Made by a program: the position numbers and the translations under genes. The notes under the pieces are model-generated. The model made no database searches. It saw only the letters and a list, made by a program, of their open reading frames with translations, and was not told where the DNA came from. 64,000 nt of DNA from Pseudomonas shahriarae. Lineage in GTDB: Bacteria > Pseudomonadota > Gammaproteobacteria > Pseudomonadales > Pseudomonadaceae. The stretch lies in assembly GCF_014268455.2 (NCBI RefSeq), contig NZ_CP077085.1, forward strand, positions 3,761,001 through 3,825,000, given 5' to 3'. Numbering within the stretch: the stretch's first letter is position 1; every line of letters starts with the position of its first letter. Shown piece after piece: positions 36,984 to 46,445 of the stretch.

Positions 36984-38006
36984 ATGACTGCCAGCACTGC
37001 GCAATCCGCACGAATCTGCATCGACACCCTCAACGATCAACAACCACCCCGCAGCTCGCCCCTGTATACAGTGATGGCCATGGCCAACACCCTGGAGTTC
37101 CACCCGGCGACACGCCGGCAAGCCTGGGTCATTCGCGGCCAATCCCACTCCAGGCGCATTACCGCCTGGCCCACCTGGTTTGCGCGTAATACCGGGGAAA
37201 AACCACTGCTGTACCTACATAACGCCACTTCATCGGCGCAGTTGCGTGCCCTCTGCCAGGGCACCGATCAACGCGGGATTCTGTGCAACGACATCCACAC
37301 CCGCCCCGCCTCCGGGCGCCACGGCGCGCACCCTTCACTTGCGCTATGGCTGGCCAGCAACCCGCAGTGCACCCCATACGATCCAGCCTCCGGCGACGAA
37401 ACCCGAGCGATTGTGCTGGCGGGTTTGCACGCGCTGTATGTCGACGGCAGGCCCGGATTTTACTACCTGGCCCTGCATGACCAGGACGACGGACCCGGAC
37501 TGGCGCCACAGCACCGACAGGATGCAATCAAGGGGATGTATCGGATCGGGCGCGAGCCACCCGGCGAATTGCACGTGCGCTTGCTGGGGGCTGGCCGCGC
37601 ACTTGAAGAAGTCCTGCATGCAGCGAGGCTGCTGGAGACCGACTGGAACGTATCGGCGCAGTTATGGAGCTGCCCCAGCTACACCCGACTGGCGCGGGAA
37701 GCACGCGCCGCCGAGCGCTGGAACCGCCTGCACCCTCTGGCCGAAAAGCGTAGCTGCCACTTGCGCGATTGCCTGGCGGCCCACCACAGCCCGGTGATCG
37801 CTGTCACCGGCTATCCGCAATCCATCGTCGACCCGTTGGCGGCCCATGTGGATGCACGGTTTGTCGCGCTGGGGGCCGGCTCAGTCCAACCGACGGCACC
37901 TGACCGCTACTGGATTGCCGTGCTGGCCCTGAAGGCGCTGGCAGACGAGGGACGGATCGAGGTGCGACAAGTGGAGCGCGCGCTGCAACAGTACGCCCTC
38001 AAATGA
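36984..38006 (+). CDS. Free-standing AceE C-terminal-like protein (degenerate E1 fragment)
   Basis: 340 residues. From about residue 98 to the end it follows the C-terminal third of pyruvate dehydrogenase E1 (AceE): YDPASGDETRAIVLAGLHALYV matches AceE YDPTFAYELAVIIREGMRRMYV, and DAIKGMYRI, AERWNRLHP and LALKALADEGRI match GILKGMYRL, VERWNLLHP and ATLKALADDGLI of the paralogue at 38660. The thiamine-diphosphate domain is absent, and the conserved GTDGFGQSD has become GAGSVQPTA. The first ~90 residues are not recognised. It cannot be an E1 enzyme by itself; it might bind the full AceE or act as a regulator. It shares a TTGCAATTGCAA palindrome with the aceE-like gene. Start ATG 36984 has GGGA upstream. 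Confidence 0.7.
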   Translation: MTASTAQSARICIDTLNDQQPPRSSPLYTVMAMANTLEFHPATRRQAWVIRGQSHSRRITAWPTWFARNTGEKPLLYLHNATSSAQLRALCQGTDQRGILCNDIHTRPASGRHGAHPSLALWLASNPQCTPYDPASGDETRAIVLAGLHALYVDGRPGFYYLALHDQDDGPGLAPQHRQDAIKGMYRIGREPPGELHVRLLGAGRALEEVLHAARLLETDWNVSAQLWSCPSYTRLAREARAAERWNRLHPLAEKRSCHLRDCLAAHHSPVIAVTGYPQSIVDPLAAHVDARFVALGAGSVQPTAPDRYWIAVLALKALADEGRIEVRQVERALQQYALK

Positions 38007-38024
38007 GCAAGAGCATGCCCTTGC

Positions 38025-38504
38025 CTATGGTGTTTCAGGCCTGCGCCGTCCGCGGGTCTGCACACTGGCCTGCATCGCCAGCCCGGCCGTGCGCTCCAGC
38101 GCATCGGCAAAGCCCTGGCGTTGCTCGGCGTCGAGTTGCGAGAGGAATAGTTCATCCACAGTACTTTCGTAGATGCCCCACATCTTTTTACGCAACACCC
38201 GGCCCTCATCGGTGATCGAGGCAAACGCGGCGCGCCCGTCACCTTCGCAGCGCGAGCGCACCACCAGGCCGTCCTTTTCCAGGCGGTCCACCAATCGCGT
38301 CAGGTTGTAGCGCTCGATCGCCAGCACATCGGCCAATTCATGCATGCGCCGAGTGCCATCAGGACCGCTTTCCAGGCCCCACAGGGCATCGTACCAGGCG
38401 TATGGCGGCAGGTCGGCCAAGGCCAGGCGCCGTTCGATTTCACGGATGACTGTCCTGTGGGCCCTGACAAAACGGAACCAGACATCAGGCTCTTTCGACG
38501 ACAT
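38025..38504 (-). CDS. MarR-family transcriptional regulator
   Basis: 159 residues from ATG 38504; the upstream in-frame start at 38549 reaches into the operator. Winged helix: RMHELADVLAIERYNLTRLVDRLEKDGLVVRSRCEGDGRAAFASITDEGRVL, split here only by the wing. It is divergent from the aceE-like gene, and both this gap and the promoter of the AceE-C-like gene carry TTGCAATTGCAA. It is therefore probably the repressor of all three genes. The ligand is unknown. Confidence 0.9.
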   Translation of the reverse strand: MSSKEPDVWFRFVRAHRTVIREIERRLALADLPPYAWYDALWGLESGPDGTRRMHELADVLAIERYNLTRLVDRLEKDGLVVRSRCEGDGRAAFASITDEGRVLRKKMWGIYESTVDELFLSQLDAEQRQGFADALERTAGLAMQASVQTRGRRRPETP

Positions 38505-38573
38505 GCAACACCATCCGGGGAATTCGAGAAGGTTGCAATGGTAGCGCATCCCGCGCTAAATTCAGGCATGTAG

Positions 38574-38585
38574 TTGCAATTGCAA
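38574..38585. promoter_or_regulatory. Candidate MarR operator upstream of the aceE-like gene
   Basis: TTGCAATTGCAA, a perfect 12-bp palindrome, 75 bases before the aceE-like start and 70 bases before the MarR gene start. A half site TTGCAAT lies at 38533-38539. Same core as at 36918-36929. Confidence 0.7.
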
Positions 38586-38659
38586 TTACTTTTGCAGCGT
38601 GCCGAATCACCTTCCCACAAGGAAACCGCACGCTGGTATCCGCACACCTGGAGCCTCAC

Positions 38660-41320
38660 ATGAACGCGAACAACGCAGTAAGACTCGACGACGATCCACA
38701 GGAAACCCGCGAATGGCTGGAGTCCATCGAATCGGTGCTGTCCACCGAAGGTCGCCCCCGCGCCCATTACCTGATCGATCAGTTGCTGGATTTCGACGTA
38801 GCGCGACATGGCGACTTCCATGGGCGGGTCACCACCCCCTACGTCAACACCATCGCGGTGGACCGGCAACTGCCCTACCCCGGCAACCTGGCAATCGAAC
38901 GCCGGCTCAATGCGTTTATCCGCTGGAACGCCATGGCCATGGTCTTGCGCGCCGGTAAACACTCGGGCGTGGGCGGGCATATCGCCACCTATGCGTCGGC
39001 CGCGGTACTCTACGACGTAGGCTTTGACCATTTCTTCCGTGGTCGAACCGAGACCTTTGCCGGCGACCTGGTGTATATCCAGGGGCACTCCTCGCCAGGC
39101 ATCTACGGGCGCGCCTACCTCGAAGGGCGCATCGACGAAGCACAACTCGATAACTTCCGCCGCGAGGCCGGCGGCCAGGGTCTGTCGTCCTATCCCCACC
39201 CCCGCCTCATGCCGGACTTCTGGCAGTTTCCTACCGTGTCCATGGGCCTGGGGCCGATCACTGCGGCCTACCAGGCGCGATTCATGCGCTATCTGGACCT
39301 GCGCGCCCTCAAGCCTGAGGCGGGGCGCAAAGTTTGGGCGTTCCTGGGGGATGGCGAGATGGACCAGCCGGAATCCCTGGCGGCGATCTCCCTGGCGGGG
39401 CGCGAGAAACTCGATAACCTGATCTTCGTGGTCAACTGCAACCTGCAACGCCTCGACGGCCCGGTACGGGGCAACGCCAAAGTCATCCAGGAATTCGAAA
39501 GCCTGTATCGCGCTGCCGGCTGGAACGTGATCAAAGTCATCTGGGGTAGTGGCTGGGATGCCCTGCTGGCCAAGGACCGCAGCGGCCTGCTGCGCCAACG
39601 CATGATGGAATGTGTGGATGGCGACTATCAGAACTACAAGTCGCAAAACGGCGCCTACGTGCGCGAACACTTCTTCGGCAAATACCCGGAGTTGCTGGCA
39701 CTGGTGGAGGATCTTTCCGACGACGATATCTGGAAGCTCTCACGGGGCGGCCATGACCCCGACAAGGTCTACAACGCTTATGCCGCCGCAGTCCGCCATA
39801 CCGGGCAACCTACGGTGATCCTGGCGAAAACCGTCAAGGGTTTTGGCATGGGCGAGGCAGGCGAAGGCCAGAACATCAATCACCAACTCAAGAAAATGGG
39901 CGCCGAGGCCGTCAAGGCGTTCCGCGACCGGTTCGGCCTGGAGGTGGCTGACGACCAACTGGCTGAAATCCCCTATCTCAAGCCCGCTGCCGACAGCGAA
40001 GAAGGCCGCTACTTTGCCGCGCGGCGCCAGGCCCTGGGCGGTTATATTCCTGCCCGGCACAGTTCGGTACCGGCCCTGCAAGTGCCGCCGCTCGAAGCGT
40101 TTGCCACCCAACTCAAAGACACTGGCGAGCGTGCCATTTCCACTACCATGGCCTTCGTGCGCATCCTCGGCGCCCTGCTGAAAGACCCGAACATCGGCAA
40201 GTTGATCGTGCCGATTGTGCCGGACGAATCGCGCACCTTTGGCATGGAAAGCCTGTTCCGCCAGATCGGTATTCATTCTGCCGTGGGTCAGCTCTACACC
40301 CCGCAGGACGCCGGGCAACTGAGCTACTACAAAGAGAGCAAAGACGGGCAGATCCTACAGGAGGGCCTGAATGAGTCCGGCGCGTTTTCTTCGTGGATCG
40401 CTGCCAGCACGTCCTACGCCAACCACGGCCTGATGACGCTGCCCTTCTATATTTTCTACTCGATGTTCGGTTTCCAGCGTGTCGGCGACCTGGCCTGGGC
40501 CGCAGGCGATGCGCGGGCCCGTGGCTTCCTGCTGGGGGCCACCGCCGGGCGCACCACACTGATGGGCGAAGGCTTACAGCACGATGATGGGCATAGCCAT
40601 GTGCTGGCCTCGGTGGTTCCTTGCTGCGTGTCCTACGACCCAACCTTTGCCTACGAGCTTGCGGTAATCATCCGCGAGGGCATGCGGCGCATGTACGTCG
40701 AACAGGAGGACATTTACTACTACATCACCCTGCTCAATGAAAACTACCCGCACCCGGCCATGCCCGAAGGTGTCGAGGATGGAATTCTCAAGGGCATGTA
40801 TCGACTGAAGGCGGGCCAGCAAGCCCAGGTGCAACTGATGGGCAGTGGCTCGATCCTGCGCGAAGTGATCGCCGCCGCAGATTTGCTGCGCGAGGACTTT
40901 GCCGTGGACAGTGACGTCTGGAGTGTTACCAGCCTCACTGAACTGCGCCGCGAGGGCCTTGGGGTGGAGCGCTGGAACCTCTTGCACCCCGAGGACGAGC
41001 CACGCACCAGCTACGTGGAGCAATGCCTGGCGGACCACCCGGGGCCGGTGGTGATAGCCACCGACTACATGAAGATCTTCGCCGATCAGATTCGCCCATT
41101 CGTCACAGGCAGGCGCTTTGTCGCGCTGGGCACTGACGGTTTTGGCCAGTCCGATACCCGTGAAGCGCTGCGCGAGTTCTTCGAGGTGGACCGCCATTTC
41201 ATCGTCTTGGCGACATTGAAGGCCCTGGCTGATGACGGCCTGATCAGCCGTACCAAAGTCGGCGAGGCGATCAGCCGCTACGGGATCGACGTCGATAAAG
41301 CCGACCCGACCGGCGTCTAG
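38660..41320 (+). CDS. Homodimeric-type pyruvate (2-oxoacid) dehydrogenase E1, AceE paralogue
   Basis: 886 residues, the length of AceE. All parts are present: N-terminal WLESIESVLSTEGRPRAHYLID, thiamine-diphosphate motif GDGEMDQPES (from residue 230) with VVNCNLQRLDGPVRGN, EGLQHDDGHSHVLASVVP with the catalytic His, and GTDGFGQSDTREALRE near the end. No E2 or E3 gene is near, so it either joins another complex or acts as a free 2-oxoacid decarboxylase. MdeB, the AceE-like 2-oxobutyrate enzyme beside mdeA in P. putida, is a possible functional model, but no mdeA is seen. MarR control is likely; the product is probably inducible. Confidence 0.9.
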   Translation: MNANNAVRLDDDPQETREWLESIESVLSTEGRPRAHYLIDQLLDFDVARHGDFHGRVTTPYVNTIAVDRQLPYPGNLAIERRLNAFIRWNAMAMVLRAGKHSGVGGHIATYASAAVLYDVGFDHFFRGRTETFAGDLVYIQGHSSPGIYGRAYLEGRIDEAQLDNFRREAGGQGLSSYPHPRLMPDFWQFPTVSMGLGPITAAYQARFMRYLDLRALKPEAGRKVWAFLGDGEMDQPESLAAISLAGREKLDNLIFVVNCNLQRLDGPVRGNAKVIQEFESLYRAAGWNVIKVIWGSGWDALLAKDRSGLLRQRMMECVDGDYQNYKSQNGAYVREHFFGKYPELLALVEDLSDDDIWKLSRGGHDPDKVYNAYAAAVRHTGQPTVILAKTVKGFGMGEAGEGQNINHQLKKMGAEAVKAFRDRFGLEVADDQLAEIPYLKPAADSEEGRYFAARRQALGGYIPARHSSVPALQVPPLEAFATQLKDTGERAISTTMAFVRILGALLKDPNIGKLIVPIVPDESRTFGMESLFRQIGIHSAVGQLYTPQDAGQLSYYKESKDGQILQEGLNESGAFSSWIAASTSYANHGLMTLPFYIFYSMFGFQRVGDLAWAAGDARARGFLLGATAGRTTLMGEGLQHDDGHSHVLASVVPCCVSYDPTFAYELAVIIREGMRRMYVEQEDIYYYITLLNENYPHPAMPEGVEDGILKGMYRLKAGQQAQVQLMGSGSILREVIAAADLLREDFAVDSDVWSVTSLTELRREGLGVERWNLLHPEDEPRTSYVEQCLADHPGPVVIATDYMKIFADQIRPFVTGRRFVALGTDGFGQSDTREALREFFEVDRHFIVLATLKALADDGLISRTKVGEAISRYGIDVDKADPTGV

Positions 41321-42118
41321 TTACTGCCCGTTGGCCGGCAGCGGCGGGATGGTCTCTGTCGGTGGCGGCAGCACAGGCGCAGTCGGCGCTGGCACTTCTG
41401 CCGGTACTGCCTCTGGCGCAATCGGCGTGGCTTCCACCGGTGGTGCAAGCGGCTCCGAGACGGGCGGTGCGACAGGCATGGTCGGCGCTTCCTGAGGCGC
41501 TTGCACCTTGTCCACCACCGGCGCGGGCTTGGGCTCCGGCACGCCGAGATCGGCCTTGGGCGCTTCGGGAATGTGTTCGGCGGCCTTCACTTCCTGAGGC
41601 AGGAACACGTCCACCAAGGCAAAGTAGCGGTCATAGAATTTGGGTGAGGTGACGGTCTCGCTGGCCACCTTGACCATCGAGTCGTCGGTGGAGCCAATCG
41701 GCATCGACACCGAACCGAGCACGCCCACCCCCAGGCTGGCGGAGTTGTTGACCTTCTTCAGCGCGTAGCGATCCTGCAGGGCGTTGGCAAACATCGTCGC
41801 ATGATGCTCGCCGCCGCCATCTTCGGCACACACCACGTTGAAGCTGATCTGCAGATGGGTCTCGCCGGTCTGCTGGAAACTTTTGTTACCACTCACCAGC
41901 TTCGGGTCGCTGCTGGTGATGATGTAGCCCTGGCTGAGCAACGCCCGGCGTGCCGCTTCGCAGGCCGCGACATCGCTGACCGGGTAATTGCGCGAAAACG
42001 TACCGGAATCGTCGAAATTCTCATGTTCGTAGATAGCGGTCTTGGGCGACGAGCAGCCCGTGGCGCCTGCCAGCACCAGCGCGAGCGCAAGGCCACGCAA
42101 GTGAAATGAAGTCGACAT
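41321..42118 (-). CDS. DUF2242-family lipoprotein
   Basis: 265 residues. The lipobox LAGATGCS gives Cys22 as the lipidated residue. The DUF2242 domain covers about 30-165 (YEHENFDDSGTFSRNY, CEAARRALLSQGYIITSSDPKLVSG, VVCAEDGGGEHHATMFANALQDRYALKK). The last 90 residues are Pro/Ala/Glu-rich repeats (APPVEATPIAPEAVPAEVPAPTAP), probably an extended linker spanning the periplasm. Function unknown. It is convergent with the aceE-like gene, with stop codons adjacent. Confidence 0.85.
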   Translation of the reverse strand: MSTSFHLRGLALALVLAGATGCSSPKTAIYEHENFDDSGTFSRNYPVSDVAACEAARRALLSQGYIITSSDPKLVSGNKSFQQTGETHLQISFNVVCAEDGGGEHHATMFANALQDRYALKKVNNSASLGVGVLGSVSMPIGSTDDSMVKVASETVTSPKFYDRYFALVDVFLPQEVKAAEHIPEAPKADLGVPEPKPAPVVDKVQAPQEAPTMPVAPPVSEPLAPPVEATPIAPEAVPAEVPAPTAPVLPPPTETIPPLPANGQ

Positions 42119-42162
42119 TGATCATCCTGAGGAAAACGGTCAGGGCGGTATTGTGCAACAGA

Positions 42163-43107
42163 TCACCGGGTGCGCGCGCGGATTCCTGTCGGTAAAACGT
42201 CACTGGCCGGCTCGACGCGCGGTGCAGGAAAAAGCCTGGCGCTCATATGATCGATAAACACCCGCAGTTTGGCCGAGGCATGTCGGCTCGACGGCCAGAG
42301 CATCCAGAAGCTGCCACTGTGCTCCAGGTAATCGTCCAGCACCCGCTGCAGGCGGCCCTGCTCGACGGATTCGCGGACCATGAAGTCCGGCAGGCAGGCA
42401 ATCCCCAGGCCTTCGTGCACTGCGTGCTTTAGCGACTCGATGGTAGTGCTGACCAACGGTGCACGCAGCACCGGCTCGGGTTCGCCGGGTAAATGGCGCA
42501 GGGGCCAGCTCTCCAGCTTGCCGGTGGCGCAGAACTTGTGACGCAGGCAGGCATGATGGTTGAGGTCCTTAGGACAGGCCGGTACGCCGTGTAGGGCGAA
42601 GTACTGCGGCGCTCCCACCAGCACCAACCGATAGTGCCCCAGCAGCCGCGCCGACAGCCGCGAATCCTCGGGCTTGCCGGTGCGCACCACAGCGTCGAAG
42701 CCTTCCTCGATCACATCCACCATGCGGTCGGAAAAATCCACGTCCAGCTCAATCTCTGGATAGGCCCGCATAAACTCGGTCAGCACCGGCATCAACAGGC
42801 CCCTGACCTGGGGCAAACTGATGCGCAATTTGCCTCGGGGGGTGGTCGCTGCTTCAGTCAACTCCTGCTCGGCCGCTTCAACCTCGGCCAGGATCCGCCG
42901 TGAACGCTCGAGAAACAGCGCGCCCTCGGCCGTCAGCGTGATACTGCGGGTACTGCGATGGAACAGCCTCACCCCCAGACGCTGCTCCATGCGCGCAATG
43001 CTTTTGCCCACAGCCGAGGACGACACCCCCAGCAGCCGACCGGCCTGGGTAAAGCTGCGGGTCTCCGCGACCTGCACAAACACCGACATACTGCCCAGAC
43101 TGTCCAT
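42163..43107 (-). CDS. LysR-family transcriptional regulator
   Basis: 314 residues from ATG 43107 with AGGAAG 8 bases upstream; the in-frame ATG at 43257 lies in the neighbouring MFS gene. HTH: MSVFVQVAETRSFTQAGRLLGVSSSAVGKSIARME, typical of the LysR branch that controls efflux pumps and dehydrogenases. It is divergent from the MFS gene at 43234 (126-bp gap), its likely target. Confidence 0.92.
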   Translation of the reverse strand: MDSLGSMSVFVQVAETRSFTQAGRLLGVSSSAVGKSIARMEQRLGVRLFHRSTRSITLTAEGALFLERSRRILAEVEAAEQELTEAATTPRGKLRISLPQVRGLLMPVLTEFMRAYPEIELDVDFSDRMVDVIEEGFDAVVRTGKPEDSRLSARLLGHYRLVLVGAPQYFALHGVPACPKDLNHHACLRHKFCATGKLESWPLRHLPGEPEPVLRAPLVSTTIESLKHAVHEGLGIACLPDFMVRESVEQGRLQRVLDDYLEHSGSFWMLWPSSRHASAKLRVFIDHMSARLFPAPRVEPASDVLPTGIRARTR

Positions 43108-43233
43108 TGTCACTTCCTGCGAATTACGGATATAAACGTCCGATAAGTTCGGAACCTTAGCCCATTTTTCCAAGTGGTTCAGCCCCCTACTCTGCCCCGA
43201 TGTCCTGATGCCTTGAATACGGAGCCGAGCCAC

Positions 43234-44409
43234 ATGAATGACTGCAGTACACCGCAATGCCTGCCCAGCCAGCGCGAACGCCTGCCCATGGCGGGCTTGC
43301 TGGCGCTGGCCACCGCCGGCTTCATCACCATCCTCACCGAGGCGATGCCCGCAGGTCTGCTGCCCCAGATGAGCGCCGGCCTCGGGGTGAGCGAGGCGCT
43401 GGTCGGCCAGCTCGTCACGCTGTATGCCCTCGGCTCGTTGCTGGCCGCCATCCCCCTGACCATCGCCACCCGTGGCTGGCGCCGCCGCCCCTTGCTGATG
43501 CTAGCCATTGGTGGCTTCGCGCTAGTCAACAGTGTCACGGCACTATCAAGCGTGTATTGGCTGACCCTGGTCGCACGGCTGTTGGCCGGGGTGTTCGCGG
43601 GCTTGCTCTGGGCACTGCTGGCAGGATACGCCAGCCGCATGGTGGCGCCGCACCTACAGGGCCGGGCGATTGCCGTGGCAATGCTGGGCGCGCCCCTGGC
43701 GTTATCCCTTGGAATACCTGCCGGCACGTTTCTGGGCACTGCAGTGGGTTGGCGCTTGAGCTTTGCGATCATGACCGGACTGACGGTGCTGCTACTGGCG
43801 TGGGTGCGCTGGCAGGTGCCGGACTTTGCCGGGCAACGTGCGCAACAGCGCCTGGGCTTGCACCAGGTCCTGCGTTTGCCGGGGGTGCGTCCGGTGCTGT
43901 GGGTGACCTTTACCTACGTGCTGGCGCACAACATTCTGTACACCTATATCGCGCCGTTCCTGGTGCCCGCCGGGCTTAGCGCCGACATCGACCGGGTGTT
44001 GCTGGTATTTGGCCTGGCCGCGCTGATGGGGATCTGGATCGTCGGCCTGTTGATTGACCGCCTGCTGCAGGTCTTGCTGGTGATCAGTTGCACGCTGTTT
44101 GCCACTGCGGCATTGGCCCTGGGGCTGTGGATCGCCTCTACCGAGGTCGTCTACCTGTCGGTCGCCATCTGGGGCCTGGCATTTGGCGGCTTGCCTGCCT
44201 TGCTGCAAACCGCGCTGGCCAAGTCGGCCGGTGACTCGGCGGATGCAGCCCAGTCGATGCTGGTGACGGTGTGGAACCTGGGGATTGCCGGCGGTGGGCT
44301 GCTGGGCGGCATACTGCTTCAGGGATGGGGCGTCATGTGGTTTCCCTGGGTCGTTGCCGCCTTGGCTACGCTGGCATTGATCACCACCCTACAGCCTCGC
44401 CGTACCTGA
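43234..44409 (+). CDS. MFS transporter (DHA1, AraJ/YdhP-like efflux)
   Basis: 391 residues from ATG 43234, with GGAG 9 bases before. Twelve membrane segments. The N-terminus LPMAGLLALATAGFITILTEAMPAGLLPQMSAGLGVSEALVGQ (in two parts) and the later LLAGVFAGLLWALLAGYA match the arabinose/drug efflux branch. Probably induced through the divergent LysR protein. Ends at a strong terminator. Confidence 0.9.
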   Translation: MNDCSTPQCLPSQRERLPMAGLLALATAGFITILTEAMPAGLLPQMSAGLGVSEALVGQLVTLYALGSLLAAIPLTIATRGWRRRPLLMLAIGGFALVNSVTALSSVYWLTLVARLLAGVFAGLLWALLAGYASRMVAPHLQGRAIAVAMLGAPLALSLGIPAGTFLGTAVGWRLSFAIMTGLTVLLLAWVRWQVPDFAGQRAQQRLGLHQVLRLPGVRPVLWVTFTYVLAHNILYTYIAPFLVPAGLSADIDRVLLVFGLAALMGIWIVGLLIDRLLQVLLVISCTLFATAALALGLWIASTEVVYLSVAIWGLAFGGLPALLQTALAKSAGDSADAAQSMLVTVWNLGIAGGGLLGGILLQGWGVMWFPWVVAALATLALITTLQPRRT

Positions 44410-44420
44410 CAAACAGGCAA

Positions 44421-44455
44421 AAAAAGACCCCGGTTTCAGGCCGGGGTCTTTTTTT
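44421..44455. terminator. Bidirectional rho-independent terminator
   Basis: AAAAAGACCCCGG-N7-CCGGGGTCTTTTTTT. A/T tracts on both sides serve the MFS gene and the convergent ppiD. Confidence 0.95.
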
Positions 44456-44472
44456 GCGGCGGTATCACAGCA

Positions 44473-46344
44473 TCAGAAGCGCTTGATGTCAGCCTTGGCT
44501 TCCAGTTCCTTGCGGAACGCAGCGAAGTCTTGCTGGCCGACGCGCGAAGCGAGGAAGCGACGATACTGCTCCTTCTCCTCTTCGGTTGGCGCAGCCCCTT
44601 CGGTGACGCTGTTCAAGCGCACGATCATCAAGCTGCCATCACGCAGGGTCACGTCAGCAAAGGTCGGCTTGTCTTTAGCAACAGGCTTGGCCATGCGGAA
44701 CAGTGCCTGCAGTACGGCAGGCTCAACGCCTTCCTGGCCACGGGTGGCCGCTTCAGTGACTTTCCAGGCCTGACCATCAACCGGCTTGTCCAACGCCAGC
44801 TTGCCATCGCGCAGGTTGGCGATCAGCTCGTCAGCGTGAGCCTTCGCCGCAGCGCTTGCACGCTCCTTGGTCATCTGGGCACGGATGGCGGTCGCCACAC
44901 TTTCCAGCGGCAATTGCTCCGGCTTGCGGTGCTCCTTGGCGCGCAGGACTACGATGGTTTCCGGATCCAGTTCGATGGCGGTGCTGTTGGCACCCTCATC
45001 CAGCACTTCAGGGCTGAAAGCTGCCTGGATCACGGCACGGTTGGCCGTGATGCCTTCGCCACCTTCACGGCCAAACGGCGCCGAGGTGTGCACGGTCAGT
45101 TTCAGGTCCGAAGCTGGCTGGGCCAGGTCGGAGGCTTCGAATGCCGCGTCTTCCAGTTGCTTGGTCGCCTCGACGAAGCGCTGCTCCACTTGCTGGGTCT
45201 TCAGCTCGCGGGTCAGCTTGTCTTTCAGGCTGGCGAACGATGGCACTTCTGGCGCTTCAACACCCAGCAGCTTGATCAGGTGCCAGCCGAAGCTGGAACG
45301 TACCGGTGCCGAGACCTGGTCCTGGTTCAAGCCGTACAGGGCGCTTTCGAACTCAGGATCGTAGACGCCAGGGCCTGCAAAACCCAGGTCGCCGCCGTTG
45401 TTGGCCGAGCCCGGATCCTGAGAGAACTCCTTGGCCAGGGCCTCGAAGCTTTCGCCCTTGGCCAGACGCGCCTGGACTTCGTCGATCTTGGCCTTGGCCT
45501 GGGCCTCGGTCACCTTGTCGTTGACTTCGATCAGAATGTGCGCGGCACGACGCTGTTCAGCGAGGTTGGCGGTTTCTTTCTCGTACAGGGCCTGCAGCTC
45601 ATCGTCGTTGACCGTTACCTGGTCGAAGAACGAAGCCTTCTTCAGCTCCAGGTAGTCGATGACGACCTGGTCCGGGGTCATGAACTCCTTGGCGTGCTGG
45701 TCGTAGTAAGCCTTGACCTCGTCGTCAGTGAGTTTCACTGCGGCCGGGTCGGCCTTGACGCTGACGGTGGCGAAATCACGGGTCTGTTTTTCCAGGCGCG
45801 CAAAGTTCAGGACTTCCTGATCGGTGACAAAACCGCTGCCGGCAATGCCTGCACGCAGTTGGCCGATCAGCATTTCCTGGGTCAGCATCTGACGGAATTG
45901 CATACGGCTGTAGCCCAGTTGACGGATCACCTGGTCAAAGCGCTCAGCGCTGAACTTGCCGTCTTCCTGGAACTCCGGGGTCTGCAGGATCACTTGGTCC
46001 AGTGCAGCTTCCGAGAAGGAGAACTTCGAATCCGCCGCGCCTTGCAGCAGCAGCTTGCGCTCGATCAGGCCCTTGAGGGCCGCTTCGCGCAGCATTTTTT
46101 CATCCAGCAAGGACGCATCGAAGTCCTTGCCCAGTTGTTGCATCAGCTGCCGACGTTGCATGTCGACGGCCTGGCTCAGCTCGTTTTGACTGATTTCTTC
46201 ACCGTTGACCTTGGCCGCGTCCTGGCTGTTGGTCGTGGCCTGGAAAATGGCCTCGATACCGGTGAAAGCCATCAATACAACGATGAGGCCGATAATGGTC
46301 TTGGCAATCCAGCCTTGTGAATTGTCCCTGATATTCTGCAGCAT
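44473..46344 (-). CDS. ppiD: Peptidyl-prolyl isomerase/chaperone PpiD
   Basis: Inner-membrane-anchored periplasmic folding factor near the Sec exit. 623 residues. An N-terminal helix (IAKTIIGLIVVLMAFTGIEAIF) anchors it; a SurA-like N-domain, then a parvulin domain around residues 265-360 (AAHILIEVNDKVTEAQAKAKIDEVQARL, GGDLGFAGPGVYDPEFE, VRSSFGWHLIKLLG) and a C-domain follow. Standard length; last protein gene of the hupB-ppiD transcript. Confidence 0.95.
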   Translation of the reverse strand: MLQNIRDNSQGWIAKTIIGLIVVLMAFTGIEAIFQATTNSQDAAKVNGEEISQNELSQAVDMQRRQLMQQLGKDFDASLLDEKMLREAALKGLIERKLLLQGAADSKFSFSEAALDQVILQTPEFQEDGKFSAERFDQVIRQLGYSRMQFRQMLTQEMLIGQLRAGIAGSGFVTDQEVLNFARLEKQTRDFATVSVKADPAAVKLTDDEVKAYYDQHAKEFMTPDQVVIDYLELKKASFFDQVTVNDDELQALYEKETANLAEQRRAAHILIEVNDKVTEAQAKAKIDEVQARLAKGESFEALAKEFSQDPGSANNGGDLGFAGPGVYDPEFESALYGLNQDQVSAPVRSSFGWHLIKLLGVEAPEVPSFASLKDKLTRELKTQQVEQRFVEATKQLEDAAFEASDLAQPASDLKLTVHTSAPFGREGGEGITANRAVIQAAFSPEVLDEGANSTAIELDPETIVVLRAKEHRKPEQLPLESVATAIRAQMTKERASAAAKAHADELIANLRDGKLALDKPVDGQAWKVTEAATRGQEGVEPAVLQALFRMAKPVAKDKPTFADVTLRDGSLMIVRLNSVTEGAAPTEEEKEQYRRFLASRVGQQDFAAFRKELEAKADIKRF

Positions 46345-46407
46345 GCGTCCCCCAGAAACGGTTGAACTTCAAAATTAGGCAACCGTGGAGCGTGGGTAGA
46401 ATCCGGA

Positions 46408-46440
46408 TAGAAGAAAGGCGCATCCGAGGATGCGCCTTCT
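46408..46440 (-). terminator. Hairpin terminator after the tRNA-like element
   Basis: AGGCGCATCC / GGATGCGCCT with a short TCG loop and TTTCTTC on the minus strand. It lies between the tRNA-like element and ppiD, so it would end a transcript coming from hupB or from the element. Confidence 0.75.
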
Positions 46441-46445
46441 CGTAA

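Noticed and set aside
38660..41320. Call of this gene as the housekeeping aceE
   Set aside because: No aceF or lpd gene follows, the gene is paired with a MarR regulator, and the neighbouring fragment gene is unlike the normal aceEF locus.
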